Shown: one piece after another, positions 1 through 10,089 of the stretch | Numbering within the stretch: the stretch's first letter is position 1 | How the letters are laid out: each line of letters begins with the position of its first letter | From: Dolomedes plantarius | Taxonomy: Eukaryota > Arthropoda > Arachnida > Araneae > Dolomedidae | Direction: 5' to 3' | Assembly: GCA_907164885.2 (NCBI GenBank) | Contig: OU015498.1 | Location: 122,935,727 to 122,999,726, forward strand | Length of the DNA: 64,000 nt | Translations under genes and position numbers: made by a program | Notes under the pieces: generated by a model | Database searches by the model: none | What the model was told of the DNA's origin: nothing | The model's input: only the letters and a program-made list of their open reading frames with translations

Positions 1-245
1 AAATATGTTGTGACGTGTCCGGAATTTTTCCATCCATCCATTTGAGGCGTTAAAAGCTTCTAATTTTGAAATATTTGCCAAAATAATTGAAAGTTTTTCA
101 AAAATACCTGTCCGCTATTCGGAGTGTCCGCTATTCAGAGGGAATAACATGGATTGTCCTATATAAAAGGACTGGGACTCGTAAAAATGTCCGTTAATTA
201 GAGGTGTCCGCTATTCGGGAGTGTCCGTTAAGGGAGGTTTCACTG
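1..245. mobile_element. pogo/Tigger-like DNA transposon, terminal part
   Basis: The segment ends in a terminal inverted repeat (reverse complement begins CAGTGAAACCTCCCTTAACG) next to a TA dinucleotide at 246-247. Sub-terminal repeats of the type GTCCGCTATTCGG occur several times. Termini starting CAGT with TA target duplication and repeated sub-terminal motifs are typical of pogo/Tigger elements. The rest lies before the window and no transposase is visible, so the family call rests on termini only. Confidence 0.6.
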
Positions 246-247
246 TA

Positions 248-960
248 TATCATTTCAGCTCTAAACCTACCTAACAAGGAATGAATACAATGTTTGCTCG
301 AGAAAGATGGTGACAGACTAAATATCGAAAAGTAAATGAAACCTACAGATATTGCCTGGCATGGTTCCCACTGGGGGAGGTACAGCCCCCTGGTGGGCGC
401 TGAGAAGATCCGGGAGGGGGGGGGGGGTACTGCTGGTCCAAGATAATAGCGGGACGTTGAGGACCATCTCTTGGTCTATACTCGTAAAAACATACTTAAA
501 AGTTATTAATCAAATATAAACGCACGTTTTAACCAACATATACCTTCTTAGCTAAACATGTCTGTACTAGCCTGTACGTATGAAAGCTTGAGCAAGTCAT
601 GCATTTTCGGATCTTGCAAATCCTAAAAGGTTATCGCGTATACAGAGCACCAAATCTATTGCATGTTCTGAAGGGATCATTGAATATTACTATAAACAGA
701 GTGAAAAAATTTAGAACAATACCAGTTTTTTTAGGTACTCCTTCAGAGAAATTATTGCAAAACTAAAGTTCAGTGCAATGCCTATCTAAACAGAGATCAC
801 AATAAAAGGATAACTTATATCGCGTACTTAATATTATGTTTATAGATAATTTTAGTCAAATAGGTAAGTACCTATTTTTTTTAAAATTTAATATTATATA
901 TTTTAAATTCTGTATAATATTGTTGTGTATTATATTAATAAAAGGTATTTACGTAATGTA
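248..960. other. AT-rich non-coding stretch
   Basis: I see no coding region. A G-run of about 13 bases lies near 415-427 in a GC-richer patch (360-470) that may be an old DNA-transposon end, but I find no pair for it. Confidence 0.4.
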
Positions 961-961
961 A

Positions 962-1240
962 ACGCAGGGTTGCCCGACGGCCCAGTTTTCCCGAATTGTT
1001 CCGGTTTTTAAGGACCTGTCCCGTTGTCCCGAAAGCATATTTCGAGACACTATAATTATTTCGGTTTAGGGTTGATTTATATTTTCGTTATATTAAAGCC
1101 CACAAACAGTTTTAAAAATATTTAACATTTTTTTCTTCCTAAAGTTACACTTTCCTAGAAATGAACGCATAACGGCACTTTTAATTTTCTCCCCCCCCCT
1201 TCCCAAGAATGTAGGTTTTCAATATCTGGCAACCCTACGT
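962..1240. mobile_element. possible short hAT-like MITE
   Basis: The left side reads CAGGGTTGCCCGACGG and the right side ends CTGGCAACCCTA, so GGGTTGCC-type ends face each other over about 280 bp. A C-run and pyrimidine tract precede the right end. I could not find an 8-bp target duplication, so this is tentative. Confidence 0.3.
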
Positions 1241-1924
1241 TAAGGGAGCGCTGATTGGATTACTGTTTGAAAAAAAAAAAAGTCGGGAACCTCTGTGCTA
1301 GACAATAGAGACGATGAGTTCAAAGTAAATTGCTTTTCCGCAATCCAAGAGATAAAATCATGTAAACCCCAAATGAAAGACGTTCTTTATAGTTTAAAAA
1401 AATTCGGGGAGTGATCACACTCCTGCATGGCTCCTGTTGAAGCCTATGTCATCCATTTAGGATATTTAGGATATTTAGTTAGGATCCATTTAGTGACCAT
1501 TAAATAGAACACTCTATAGAAGCACCTCTATGGCTGTGTCTGAAGGCATTGCATAACAAAATTGGCACGATTGGTATTTACTTGTGAAAGAGGTAAAAGA
1601 TTTTGGTTTAAAAAAATAACATGAAAAGTTGAAATAGCATCTACTGTATTAAGTAAGGAAATGTAACCTTAAAATAGTGGATAATAATAATTTAAATCAC
1701 AAACAAAAAATACAGTATTTCAAAATTTGAGGGCATGATCACACACATGCAAGATTTCTTCTTGCTGCGTATGTTAAAGATTTAAATAACCAAGAGGATG
1801 CAATTTTGCTACATTCTCTCTCGCATGCTGTATTGCGCATTATTTACTAAATACATGAAACACCACATTTTTGTTGCCCAAATATGTCTACGTTTTATTA
1901 GTTAAATCATTATTTTAATGATTT
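1241..1924. other. non-coding stretch before BEL-1 gag remnant
   Basis: No supported gene. A short direct repeat of GGATATTTA-type units lies near 1460-1485. Part of this may be decayed BEL-1 gag, but I cannot read a conserved motif in it. Confidence 0.3.
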
Positions 1925-2106
1925 ATGTCTGAAATGTACCTTTTATCAACTTTGTTAATAGGAAAAAGTGCGAACTATATCGCAATGACGGAATCATACT
2001 GCTCTAGCGTCTTGCCTGTATTCAGGTTAGGTATGCCCCGAGTAATTCTAAAATTTGTAGTGATTTCTATGATACTCCGTTTCGAGGTAGGTTTTAGCGC
2101 TTCCGC

Positions 2107-2498
2107 ACTGACTGCAGTATCATACACATATTGTGTATTTTGTAGTACTAAAAATCATGAAACGGTAAATTGCTTCTCAACTGCAGACATAAAAAGGGAT
2201 TCAATCATTAACCAGCACCGTTTTCTCCATTGCCTGAAAAGAGGGCACTTGTCAAAATTTTGTTTCAGAAAAGATTAGTGCGATTTTTGTAATAAACCGT
2301 ATAATAGTTTAACACGTAACAATGAAGTTGTCGCAGTGAATAAATCTAAAGAAAGAACTGAGAGTGTGACACATGAAATTAATAATAATATGGCGTCTGT
2401 TATCACATTGCATATTATGGGGGAGAAAGAAAAAGTACTCGTATTACTCCAGACTTGTGTAGCGCGATCCTAAAATCAAAGAAAGGAGATAAATTAGT
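2107..2498 (+). pseudogene. BEL-1 gag zinc knuckle and start of protease (decayed)
   Basis: The translation shows the BEL/Pao Gag knuckle pattern: CVFCSTKNHETVNC, then CLKRGHLSKFC, the two CCHC boxes that bind genomic RNA in the capsid. A stop follows at 2276-2278, and downstream VLVLLQTC matches the Gag-protease junction of BEL elements. The aspartic-protease core should come next but is cut by the MITE at 2500; a piece of it (a tripeptide YSG where DSG is usual) lies at 3064-3106, between the MITE and the Tc1 element. Upstream Gag is not readable. Part of the plus-strand element continued at 4327, 6975 and 7690. Confidence 0.7.
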
Positions 2499-2499
2499 A

Positions 2500-3061
2500 G
2501 GGTAGGTGGGGGCAAAGTTTCGCATGTACATTTGAAAATGACCGGGAAGAGTTTTGGGTGGAATCCGGTAGACAATGCATTCGTATTCTCCCAGTCAGTT
2601 GCCTCATGAAAGCTGTTGGAGTTACGACCTTCTCCTGCAGAGAAAATGAGATAAGCTTATTTTCGTCCTTTTTAATGCAATTTTTTGCAACTTTTGAGTA
2701 ATATTGAGCATCACTCAAACTCGAGAACTGTTTTGTGATTATTTTCACATGTTAGGGTGGTAAATAATCTTTCAAATCCTACCTTAAGTTTTGGGTAACT
2801 CAAATACAATGGTATCCATTCTGCGTAAAGGTTTTGCTTAAAGGTTTGCACCCCACCGATTGGGGCAAAGGTTCGCAAACAGGTGTTTTGGTAAAATTAA
2901 AAATTCGGCGCCTAAAGTTTTCGGGAAAAAATTCATTATTTCATAGAAGGTAGAGGAGATACCCAACTACAATACAAGTGACTTTTTGGGGCGATAGGAT
3001 CTAATGGAGGCCCGTAAAAAACGAAAATCTCAAAACTGAAAACCTTTGCCCCCACCTACCC
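2500..3061. mobile_element. MITE with TIR GGGTAGGTGGGGGCAAAG
   Basis: The left end GGGTAGGTGGGGGCAAAG is matched as an inverted repeat by CTTTGCCCCCACCTACCC at the right end, and both are flanked by TA (2498-2499 and 3062-3063). The 562-bp interior has no transposase; an internal GGGGCAAAGGTT (about 2872) repeats the terminal motif. It interrupts the BEL-1 protease reading, which confirms it as an insertion. The TA duplication suggests mobilisation by a Tc1/mariner-type enzyme, but the superfamily is not proven. Confidence 0.7.
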
Positions 3062-3108
3062 TAAGGTTATTATTTTACTCAGGCATCGTAGCTTTGTGAA
3101 ACGTAATA

Positions 3109-4324
3109 CACTGAAGTGCCACTGAATTAGGGATACGTACCTAGTAACGAGTTGGGCCTCCTCTGGCCTTGATAACGGCTGCCACACGACGAGGCATAGA
3201 TTCAACAAGTTTCTGGAAACGTTCCACGGGAATGGCTTGCCAAATATTGGCTAAAGCTGTCCATAATTCAGTGAGGTTCTTTGGTGCTGTGTGATGGCCT
3301 TTCACGCCTTGTTCCAAAACATCCCAAAGATGCTCAATAGGATTTAAGTCTGGGCTTCTAGGTGGCCAATTCATGACAGAGAAGTCAGAGGAATGCTCAT
3401 CCAACCAGCCAGTAGCCAACCGGGACTTGTGAGAGGTACAGTTGTCTTGCTGGAAAACTCCATTACCGTGCGGATAACAGAACAGCATAAACGGATGGAA
3501 GTGATCACCCAGCAACTCTACGTACCGAATTGCATTGAGGAAGGTTGGTACACGCACCAAAGATCCCAAACTGTGCCACGAAAAAACACCCCAGACCATG
3601 ATTGAGCCACCATGCCCTTGTACAGTTCCAGCCAGGCATGTAGGATCCATGGCTTCATGAGCCTGACGCCATATTCTCAGCCTCCCGTCGGCGTTAAGTA
3701 GTCGGAATCGAGACTCATCACTCCATGCTACTCGTTTCCAGTCCTCTACACTCCAGTCTCTGTGCTCTCTTGCCCAGGCAAGACGTGCCCGATGGCGCGT
3801 ATAGAGCAATGGTACTCTCGTAGGTCGACGGCTCCCGAAACCCATACGGTGAAGCGAGCGTTTCACAGTCCGTTTACTGACTGTACGACTGGCACCGTCA
3901 TTAAACTGGGTGGTAATTTGAGCTAATGTTTGGTTTCGCTGGCTACGTACAATACGCCTGAGCCGTCTCTCACCACGCACTGTCAAGGCTAATTGTCCTT
4001 TGCAGTTTGTCCGATCGCTAGTTTTTTTCCACCATCCATGTATTCTTGGTATACTCTTGACACTGTCGACCTTGAAAATCCTAGCTGTCTGACGATTTCG
4101 GAAATTGAATGGCCCATGCGTCGCGCACCTACGATTTGTCCGCGATCGAAGGCGTCTAAATCAGGCAGTTTACCCATACTGGCAATTCCAACAACTAATT
4201 CAGAACAACCACAGTACGCGCTATATATGCAGTTACCACAACGCCCTCACTTGCGCATACATGATGCGCAGCTCTACAGAATTTGCATAGGCTTTGCTAT
4301 CCCTAATTCAGTGGCACTTCAGTG
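3109..4324 (-). mobile_element. Tc1-type transposon, DD36E spacing, complete with TIRs
   Basis: Perfect 27-bp terminal inverted repeats (starting CACTGAAGTGCCACTGAATT) bound a 1216-bp element flanked by TA at 3107-3108 and 4325-4326. It carries one minus-strand transposase gene with a single frameshift. It sits inside the BEL-1 protease. The perfect TIRs and single indel argue for a recent insertion relative to the host retrotransposon. DD36E spacing is that described for the Incomer group of Tc1/mariner elements; placement there rests on my residue count. Confidence 0.9.
3141..4177 (-). pseudogene. Tc1-type DD36E transposase, one frameshift
   Basis: A cut-and-paste transposase that would bind the 27-bp TIRs. 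From the ATG at 4175-4177, the first about 50 residues hold a helix-turn-helix (ISEIVRQLGFSRSTVSRV). The frame shifts in the A-run near 4020-4028 and continues from before 3986 to 3141. The catalytic triad is visible: WSDESRF (first D), QQDNCTSH (second D) and SPDLNPIEHLW (E), with 36 residues between the second D and E. Total length of about 340 residues is normal for Tc1. With one indel in a homopolymer, either recent decay or a sequencing error would explain the break. Confidence 0.88.
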
Positions 4325-4326
4325 TA

Positions 4327-4570
4327 TTTGTGTTGAATTGAACCTCCAATTCATTAAAAGCGAAAGGTTGCAAATCTATGGTTTCGGTAGTGAGTATGCT
4401 AAGCATTTCTCGTGTGATTTGGTACAGCTAGATCTTCGAAACACAAAAATTGAGATGCTACGAATTCCATTGGAAGCGCTCGTTGTAAACGAAATAACAC
4501 ATGCCAATATTCCCCCTCCCCCGTTGGAAGTGAAATAGGCTGTGATGTCTCCGGAGATCGGTGATGACGC
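4327..4570 (+). pseudogene. BEL-1 protease/DUF1758-like segment
   Basis: Directly after the right TA of the Tc1 element, the plus strand encodes SERLQIYGFGSEYAKHF and, further on, IPLEALV and NIPPPPLEV, the pattern that follows the aspartic-protease motif in BEL/Pao Pol. A stop lies at 4536-4538 and the similarity runs to about 4570, where 28S rRNA sequence begins. The next part of the same protein (FDLSDTGELDDVDVLVGAD) resumes at about 6980, so the 28S-R2 block is an insertion in this gene. Confidence 0.7.
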
Positions 4571-4572
4571 AA

Positions 4573-4658
4573 TGTGATTTCTGCCCAGTGTTATGAATGT
4601 CAAAGTGAAGAAATTCAGCCAAGCGCGGGTAAACGGCGGGAATAACTATGACTCTCTT
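4573..4658 (+). rRNA. partial 28S rRNA fragment ending at the R2 target site
   Basis: About 86 bp match the highly conserved 28S stretch upstream of the R2 site: TTTCTGCCCAGTG, AATGTCAAAGTGAAGAAATT, GCGCGGGTAAACGGCGGG and AACTATGACTCTCTT. A few positions differ from the common metazoan sequence (for example GTTATG where GCTCTG is usual, and GGGAATAAC where GGGAGTAAC is usual), so it is a pseudogene fragment. The match stops exactly after CTCTCTT, where R2 elements join 28S DNA; the AAGG that normally follows is missing. Nothing downstream of the site (TAGCCAAATGCC) is present. Confidence 0.88.
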
Positions 4659-5813
4659 ACACGGGAGACATAGGAATTTCGCGTTATTGCAGATGCCCCT
4701 ACCTCCGCATGGTTCGGGCTGGAAACTGGATTTATCCAGGGTAAGAGGGGTCAAGCCTGCCAAGAACAGGTTATCAAACGTTTCGTCGTCCTAACGACAT
4801 GAGCACCTATGGGATGAAGGCAGTGGAGTCTGGGACTGAACCTGGGAAACCAGGTTCGGACCTTTTTTCCTCAGGGCGGAAAATGGGAAAACAGAAAACT
4901 CAAATGCGATCTGGGTTTGAAACTCTGCATCGAACGTACCGACACCTGCCGGGATGGCTTAGGCCTGCCACGGCAAACTTGGAAAATATGGGTGCCTTCG
5001 TCCCCTCGGACCACTTGGTCCACATATCGGTTACCCGGCCTCAGTCGTGGAAACAGTACCGAGTGTGCTGGTCAATGTCTCATATGAGCTACGTTGACCG
5101 GGTTGAAACACCTATGCACAAAAGTCTTCGGGTGATCCCCGAAGCGGTTTAAGTGGTATAGCGAGCCATGATGTCTCAAAGTGTGGTACGTCCGAGTTGG
5201 TATGACTACCCCATTGACGCCTACATTTAATCGCACTCTACGTGCGATTTCACACACCTCGCCCGATAAGATCCAGATTGGATAAGAAATTGGGCACCTC
5301 CCACTTAGGTACGGGTCGACTGACAAAACGCCGTTTCCCCGACGTGGTCCGGAGTCTAAGCTTACTCTCGAACGCAAATCCTCTCTATGTTCCGTGGCTC
5401 GGCAATACTCGTTTTGGACGAGGGAACGCCGACCGAATAACGGTCTTGCTGAACGGATTATTGGACCCTACGTCCCGCACTCAGCGGGTCGCGAAAATGG
5501 GATTCCATGTCCTGGCAATTCTCCTCCGAAACTCATTCGGGTGAGGGCAATACTGAGGTATCCCGGACCCACTGCCTACGTGACGCTTGCTGACTTGGCG
5601 CGTTGCTAATGGGAACGGTTAAACGTTCCTCCGTATGAGGCTATTTCGGTTAAGGCTTTAGGTCTTGTTAGGGCACTTGTATCATGTGTTTAGTAAGCGA
5701 AATGTGCAAGTTGCTAATCTCTCCTTTTTCTCTTCTAGGTTCTGAGCTCTGGTGATCTGAATTTCTCGAAGTCTTTTGCTGGTTCTACTACAACATTACT
5801 TTTCAGTACTACT

Positions 5814-6269
5814 TTGGACTCTTCTTGTATCACTATGGATACCATCTGTGTCGTCGTGCCTGTGCAGGGTCAGCTTGACTGCCCATCGTGCAGCCAATCT
5901 TTCCGGTCCTTTCGCGACTTGGAAAGGCACAGACGAATTATTCACCAGTGCGAGACACTGGTACGCTGTGCCCACTGCGGACGTCGGGGAAATTCTTACT
6001 ACGCCATGACGATCCACCACGCCAAGTGCGCACCGAAACCCGATAAGGAGGATCTACAGAGAGTAAATCCATTCGTGTGACCACAAAGCGGCGAAAAATT
6101 CTGGACCATATCCGGAGTTTCTCAGCACAGGAGACACCGACATGTCGTAATCGTTAACGAGGAGCGTTTGGCCGCTCAAAAGGCCGTTGCTGGAATGGTG
6201 GCCGCTGTATGGTCACCTAAGGATGAGGAAGATCTTCTTCTCTGGATCACGGTATGGACGGATCCCTAA
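5814..6269 (+). pseudogene. R2 ORF N-terminus: zinc fingers and Myb-like motif
   Basis: Frame 3 from 5814 reads two zinc fingers, CPSCSQSFRSFRDLERH with RRIIH following, and CAHCGRRGN with IHHAKC following. After a stop at 6078-6080 a decayed third finger (SGVSQHRRHRH) remains but its two expected cysteine positions are a stop and a serine. A Myb-like segment, VWSPKDEEDLLLW, follows near 6207-6245. In R2 proteins these domains recognise the 28S target. Three fingers plus Myb point to an R2-A-like subclade. The reading is closed by a stop near 6267. The start at 5814 is only the first ATG in frame; R2 often lacks a clear start codon. Confidence 0.75.
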
Positions 6270-6405
6270 GCAAGAGACGCTGATGGTACGGCTTGCGGAA
6301 CGGTTCTCAACGTACTCGCAACTCAAGTACAGGCTTAAAGTGGGGAGACGCAGGTCCCGAACGGCTGACTCGTAGACTGCGATACCCCAGTGCCCGCAGC
6401 CGGAT

Positions 6406-6939
6406 GTGGAAGAGGAGCCCCAAACTGAGGACCCCACCTCCCCCGCGGATGATTGTCCGCATGCGGCGTCACCGGATGGATGCGGTTGGGCGTACATTGA
6501 GATGTGGACAAAGGAAATGATGAGAGAACTCATCCTCCTAAACCCGATCAAGAAGCGGTCGAAGCCCCAACCCAAAAAGGGTAGGAAATGGGCTAAGCGA
6601 ACTGGAGTTGCCGGTCAGCGCGCGGATTTATTCGCAAACTGCCAGCGACTTTGGGGAGTCGACCCCGCACGAGTAGCGCAGACCATTCTCGATTCTAGTG
6701 AGGAAACTCTGGGTTCGCCCACTCTCCGCAATGCCACGGACTTCTACCGTGGATTGTTCGAAGTATCGAATGACGCTGATGGCTCTTTCCCGAGAACCAC
6801 CAATTACCCGTCTTGTGTTCCGCTCGTGCAGCCTATCACGCCGCGGGAGGTAAAAACCGTTATTCGACGGATGAACCACAAATCCGCTGCCGGACCAGAC
6901 GGAATATACCCTATGCAGTTGACGTCCCCTGCTCCATAA
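6406..6939 (+). pseudogene. R2 ORF middle: pre-RT region and RT start
   Basis: A different frame from the zinc-finger segment. A basic stretch (KKRSKPQPKKGRKWAK) precedes the linker FYRGLFEVSN and then ITPREVKTVIRRMNHKSA followed by AGPDGI, which is the first conserved block of R2-clade reverse transcriptases. The reading ends at a stop at 6937-6939 shortly after that block. The catalytic FADD motif and the restriction-like endonuclease are absent because the element is cut here. Confidence 0.72.
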
Positions 6940-6974
6940 ATAGCTGTTTTCCCCGCAGAATTCGCTGCAGTTCT

Positions 6975-7560
6975 CGATGTGTGTGGACGCCTTATAAGAA
7001 GTTTGACCTTTCTGACACTGGAGAACTCGACGACGTAGATGTTCTTGTGGGGGCGGATTGTCTGTTTGAAGTTTTGTGAGACAGATCTTTTATATTAGGC
7101 TTGGTGAAAAACACTTCGCAACCGATAGCTTATTTGGATTTGTGGTTCAAGGAAGGGAAACTAATGGGTGCGGTACTTCTGTAATTGAAAACCATGCAGC
7201 TGCAACTTGTAATGCCTGATACAAAATTGTTTTCGGAACTAGAAGGTGTAGACATTGATAAAAGGAATGAAAATGATATTGTTTGTGATAATGAAATAAG
7301 AGAGTCCGTTAAATCAAATCGTCAATATGTAAATGACAGAAATACTGTAACGATTCTATGGAAACCTGGTACTAACCATTCATTGATACACAACTTTGAA
7401 CTAGCCTCAGAAAGATTCCGTAGATTTCGGACGCATTCTAAAAATGACCGTCTTTTGATTCATAATAATGAAAATGCCGTACAGGAACACTTACGCGACG
7501 GAATAAATGAGAAAGTAGCAGATAACAATAATGAAGGAATCAGTCGGAAGTTTATGCAGA
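6975..7560 (+). pseudogene. BEL-1 protease end and Pol N-terminus (decayed)
   Basis: FDLSDTGELDDVDVLVGAD is the conserved segment closing the BEL/Pao protease region. After frameshifts, VVQGRETNGCG and then LEGVDIDKRNENDI, TILWKPGTNHSL, FELASERFRRF and EHLRDGINEKV follow the order seen at the start of BEL/Pao Pol before the RT. Frames change at least twice between 7080 and 7185. The RT, RNase H and integrase core that should follow are missing; the reading breaks near 7560 and only the extreme Pol C-terminus is found at about 7690. Confidence 0.72.
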
Positions 7561-7689
7561 GGAGAGCCCAATGGTGGGGAAAGAGACGGGACGGGAAACT
7601 CAAATGCGGAGACAAGGACGGGAAAAAAGGCTGTGTTTACTCCAGATGAGAACTGATCACTACTTAAACGACTACTGCAGCTCGAAAAG

Positions 7690-7850
7690 ATCTCCGAAGA
7701 GGGGGGATATAGTGTTGTTTCGACGGAATAAGCAAGTCGAAGTTGCTGTAGGACTTCGCACACGAACTTGTGCGATCTTGTATCGTTCGTACTGCCATAG
7801 TACGTTTCAACAGACCTGATCAACTATTATACCCTTTGGAGAATTACATT
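7690..7850 (+). pseudogene. BEL-1 Pol C-terminus remnant
   Basis: KRGDIVLF matches the start of the C-terminal domain of BEL/Pao integrase (DUF5641-like). In a shifted frame RFNRPDQLLYPLEN matches its closing motif (usually ending LYPLE). Together with the Pol N-terminus less than 150 bp upstream this shows a large internal deletion of BEL-1. Confidence 0.6.
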
Positions 7851-8440
7851 AGAGTGAACTCAAATATAGTATTGATTTTGTATGTTCGATACAGCTTTAC
7901 CTTACTATATTGTGCTGTAATTAATAACTGTAAAATTTATTATTGCTAATTTGTGACTTGCGTCACAGTTAACTGTATTTACTATAGATGAATTAAGATT
8001 AGTATTTTATGTAAAGTGTTATGATATAATTTTCCTTAGTTTTATATTAGCTTTTTTCTTGAAATTAACAGGAAATGTAACGTGTATGAACTCTTTTATG
8101 AGTTCAGGTGGGGAGTATAACATATTTATTCGTTCCCGAGAGGGCGCTGCTTTGTATACCTGGTGTAGCCCTATCTTTGCCACAGAAAGAGAACCGATCC
8201 ACTGGGGGTCCGAATGTTTACCAAAGTGGAGTAGCACTGTAGTTGTGGTAACCTGAGAAACTACAATACAAAACTATGAGGAAGTCAAGGCAGTACTGCC
8301 ACCTATTGACCCTTGCAATAAATAAGTGATAATCACTCTCCTTTGTCTAGATACAGCAAATACAATCTTTTCTTCGTTTGTTAGGCCAAAGTTACCCCAG
8401 TTGACGGTATTCAATTAAGTTTTAAATATGTGCATATATA
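7851..8440 (+). repeat. probable BEL-1 3' untranslated region and LTR remnant
   Basis: The tract after the Pol end contains AGGTGGGGAGTATAACA (about 8105-8122), the kind of purine-rich sequence found just before the 3' LTR of BEL/Pao elements. I cannot find the matching 5' LTR in the window, so the LTR limits are a guess. No gene is supported. Confidence 0.4.
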
Positions 8441-8477
8441 CAGTTTAATTTTAATCGTATAATTCAAGATTATATAA

Positions 8478-8684
8478 TTATTGTACGTGTCGTTTTACAA
8501 CACCTGTTTCTGTTTTCATGCTACAAGATGTTATTTTACCATCTCTACCAGGAAATACATCAATAATCCTTCCCAGTTTCCAAAAGTTTCTGAGTAAATG
8601 CTCTTGATGAATTTTAACTATATCGTTGATTTTAATTTCGCGAATCTTATTTTTACGTACCAAATGTGTAGATCTTAAATTCAC
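8478..8684 (-). pseudogene. BEL-2 integrase C-terminal domain
   Basis: The minus strand reads IKINDIVKIHQEHLLRNFW then KLGRIIDVFPGRDGKI and VVKRHVQ, the DUF5641-type domain that ends BEL/Pao Pol. The usual closing LYPLE is not readable beyond 8478. It is separated from the integrase core at 9094 by about 400 bp where the frame is lost. Confidence 0.75.
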
Positions 8685-9093
8685 TTAATAATCTTTTTCC
8701 ACCTATTCCAAAATGATTGAACTAACCTTTCTCTATAATAAAAAGTTTTAATTAATAATTTCCTGGTAGAGAATTGACCTCCACAATGTAATTTTACTGC
8801 TGGTAGGTTCCATGAACTCTTCTACCCAAGAGAAAATGAGCCGGCATGAAAGGGATCGGCTCGTCACTAGTGGTGTAAACATAAGTGAGTGGTCTGGAGT
8901 TTATACACCTTCAATTTCCGCAATGACAGTATCCAGCTGCTCTCGTGTCGATGATTTTCCAAGAGTTTTTCTGAGGGAAACTTTTACAGAATGGATAAGT
9001 CTCTCATAAAATCCGGCTCACCACAACGCCTTTTCAACAATATATTTCCATGTAATTCCATGCGTAGAGTAGAAGTCCTTCACCTTAGGATCA

Positions 9094-9830
9094 CTAATTG
9101 TTGACCACCAATATTTCATCTCCCTTAAAGGTACGTGCATTGTCAGAGTATACTATAGAACACAGCCCAAGTCTAGCGTTGAATCGTCGAAAACCTAACA
9201 GAAAGGTTTCTATTATTATGTTTCTAACTAATTCCAAATGCACAGATCTGGTAACCCCACAAATAAACAGTAAGATTTGCTGTTTATCAGGACTATCTCT
9301 GACATATAATGGACCACCGAAATCGATTCCAACCACAGAGAAAGTTGGCGCTTGTTCGATGCGATTAGCAGGAAGAGGCGCAGTAATCTGTTTTCCAGGA
9401 ACCGAGTTAAGTCTTTTACACACAACACATTTTCTTAAGTTGATTTTTTTATGGCTTGTCTACCTTTCGTCAGCCAAAATTTTTCTCGTAACTGTATCAT
9501 AGTTTTCGATACTCCAGTTCGGAAAACTTTTTCATAAGCGTCCCAAATCAATAGTTCAGCAAACCTGTCCTTAGAAGAAATTATTATAGGATGTTTAGTA
9601 TAAAACTCCAAATTAGACTTTTCTAATCTTCCTTTTACTACTATTAGATCATCATCAGAAATTATAGGGTTCAAGTCAAGAATTTTCGATTCCTTAAAGA
9701 CTTGCTTTCCTTCTTTAAGACATTTGAGTATATCAAAATAATATTTCCTTTGGATTTGTCGAATCCACATTTTCTCAGCATCTTCCAATTCTTAACTCAC
9801 CAAACTTTCGATCTTCCTTCTTATTTTTAG
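9094..9830 (-). pseudogene. BEL-2 integrase (zinc-binding part and core)
   Basis: From the upstream side, LEDAEKMWIRQIQ and LDLNPIISDDDLIVVKGRLE lead to KHPIIISSKDRFAELLI and FWLTKGRQAI, the N-terminal zinc-binding region. After a frame change, SVVGIDFGGPLYV (first catalytic D), THE-like ICGVTRSVHLEL and SDNARTFKG (second D) follow. The catalytic E is not readable. This enzyme would insert the retrotransposon cDNA; the copy is dead because of the frame breaks near 9430 and 9094. Confidence 0.78.
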
Positions 9831-10089
9831 CGTTAAAAATAAATTTTTTTACCCATGCTGTTATACGAGAAACTCTTTTAATAGAATTGTACTTTTCTAA
9901 ATCCGAGGTAAATTCCACTTTAGTAGTGTATTCGATTGCACAATGCAAACTTAGTTCAGGTTTTCATTTTTGTTCTTCTACAACATTATTCATTTCTTTC
10001 TTAGTAACAACACAATCACTTCTAGGCCACTGATCTTCATGCAATGATGACAAGAATTCAGGACCATGCCACCCTTTCCAAGATCTCTG

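Larger units (their letters stand above)
4659..6945 (+). mobile_element. R2 non-LTR retrotransposon, 5' part only
   Basis: The segment starts at the 28S junction and carries an R2-type 5' untranslated region (4659 to about 5810, GC-richer than its surroundings), N-terminal zinc fingers, a Myb-like motif and the start of the reverse transcriptase, then stops mid-domain near 6940. R2 elements normally insert into 28S genes and, when defective, lose their 5' end. This copy keeps the 5' end and 28S flank and has lost the 3' part (rest of RT and endonuclease). It lies inside BEL-1, not in an rDNA unit. Confidence 0.8.

Noticed and set aside
962..1240. hAT-like pair of ends as a firm element
   Set aside because: No matching 8-bp duplication; kept only as a low-confidence feature.
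4799..5609. Several overlapping frames of 70-117 codons on both strands
   Set aside because: They lie in the R2 5' untranslated region, have no domain, and are open because the region is GC-rich.
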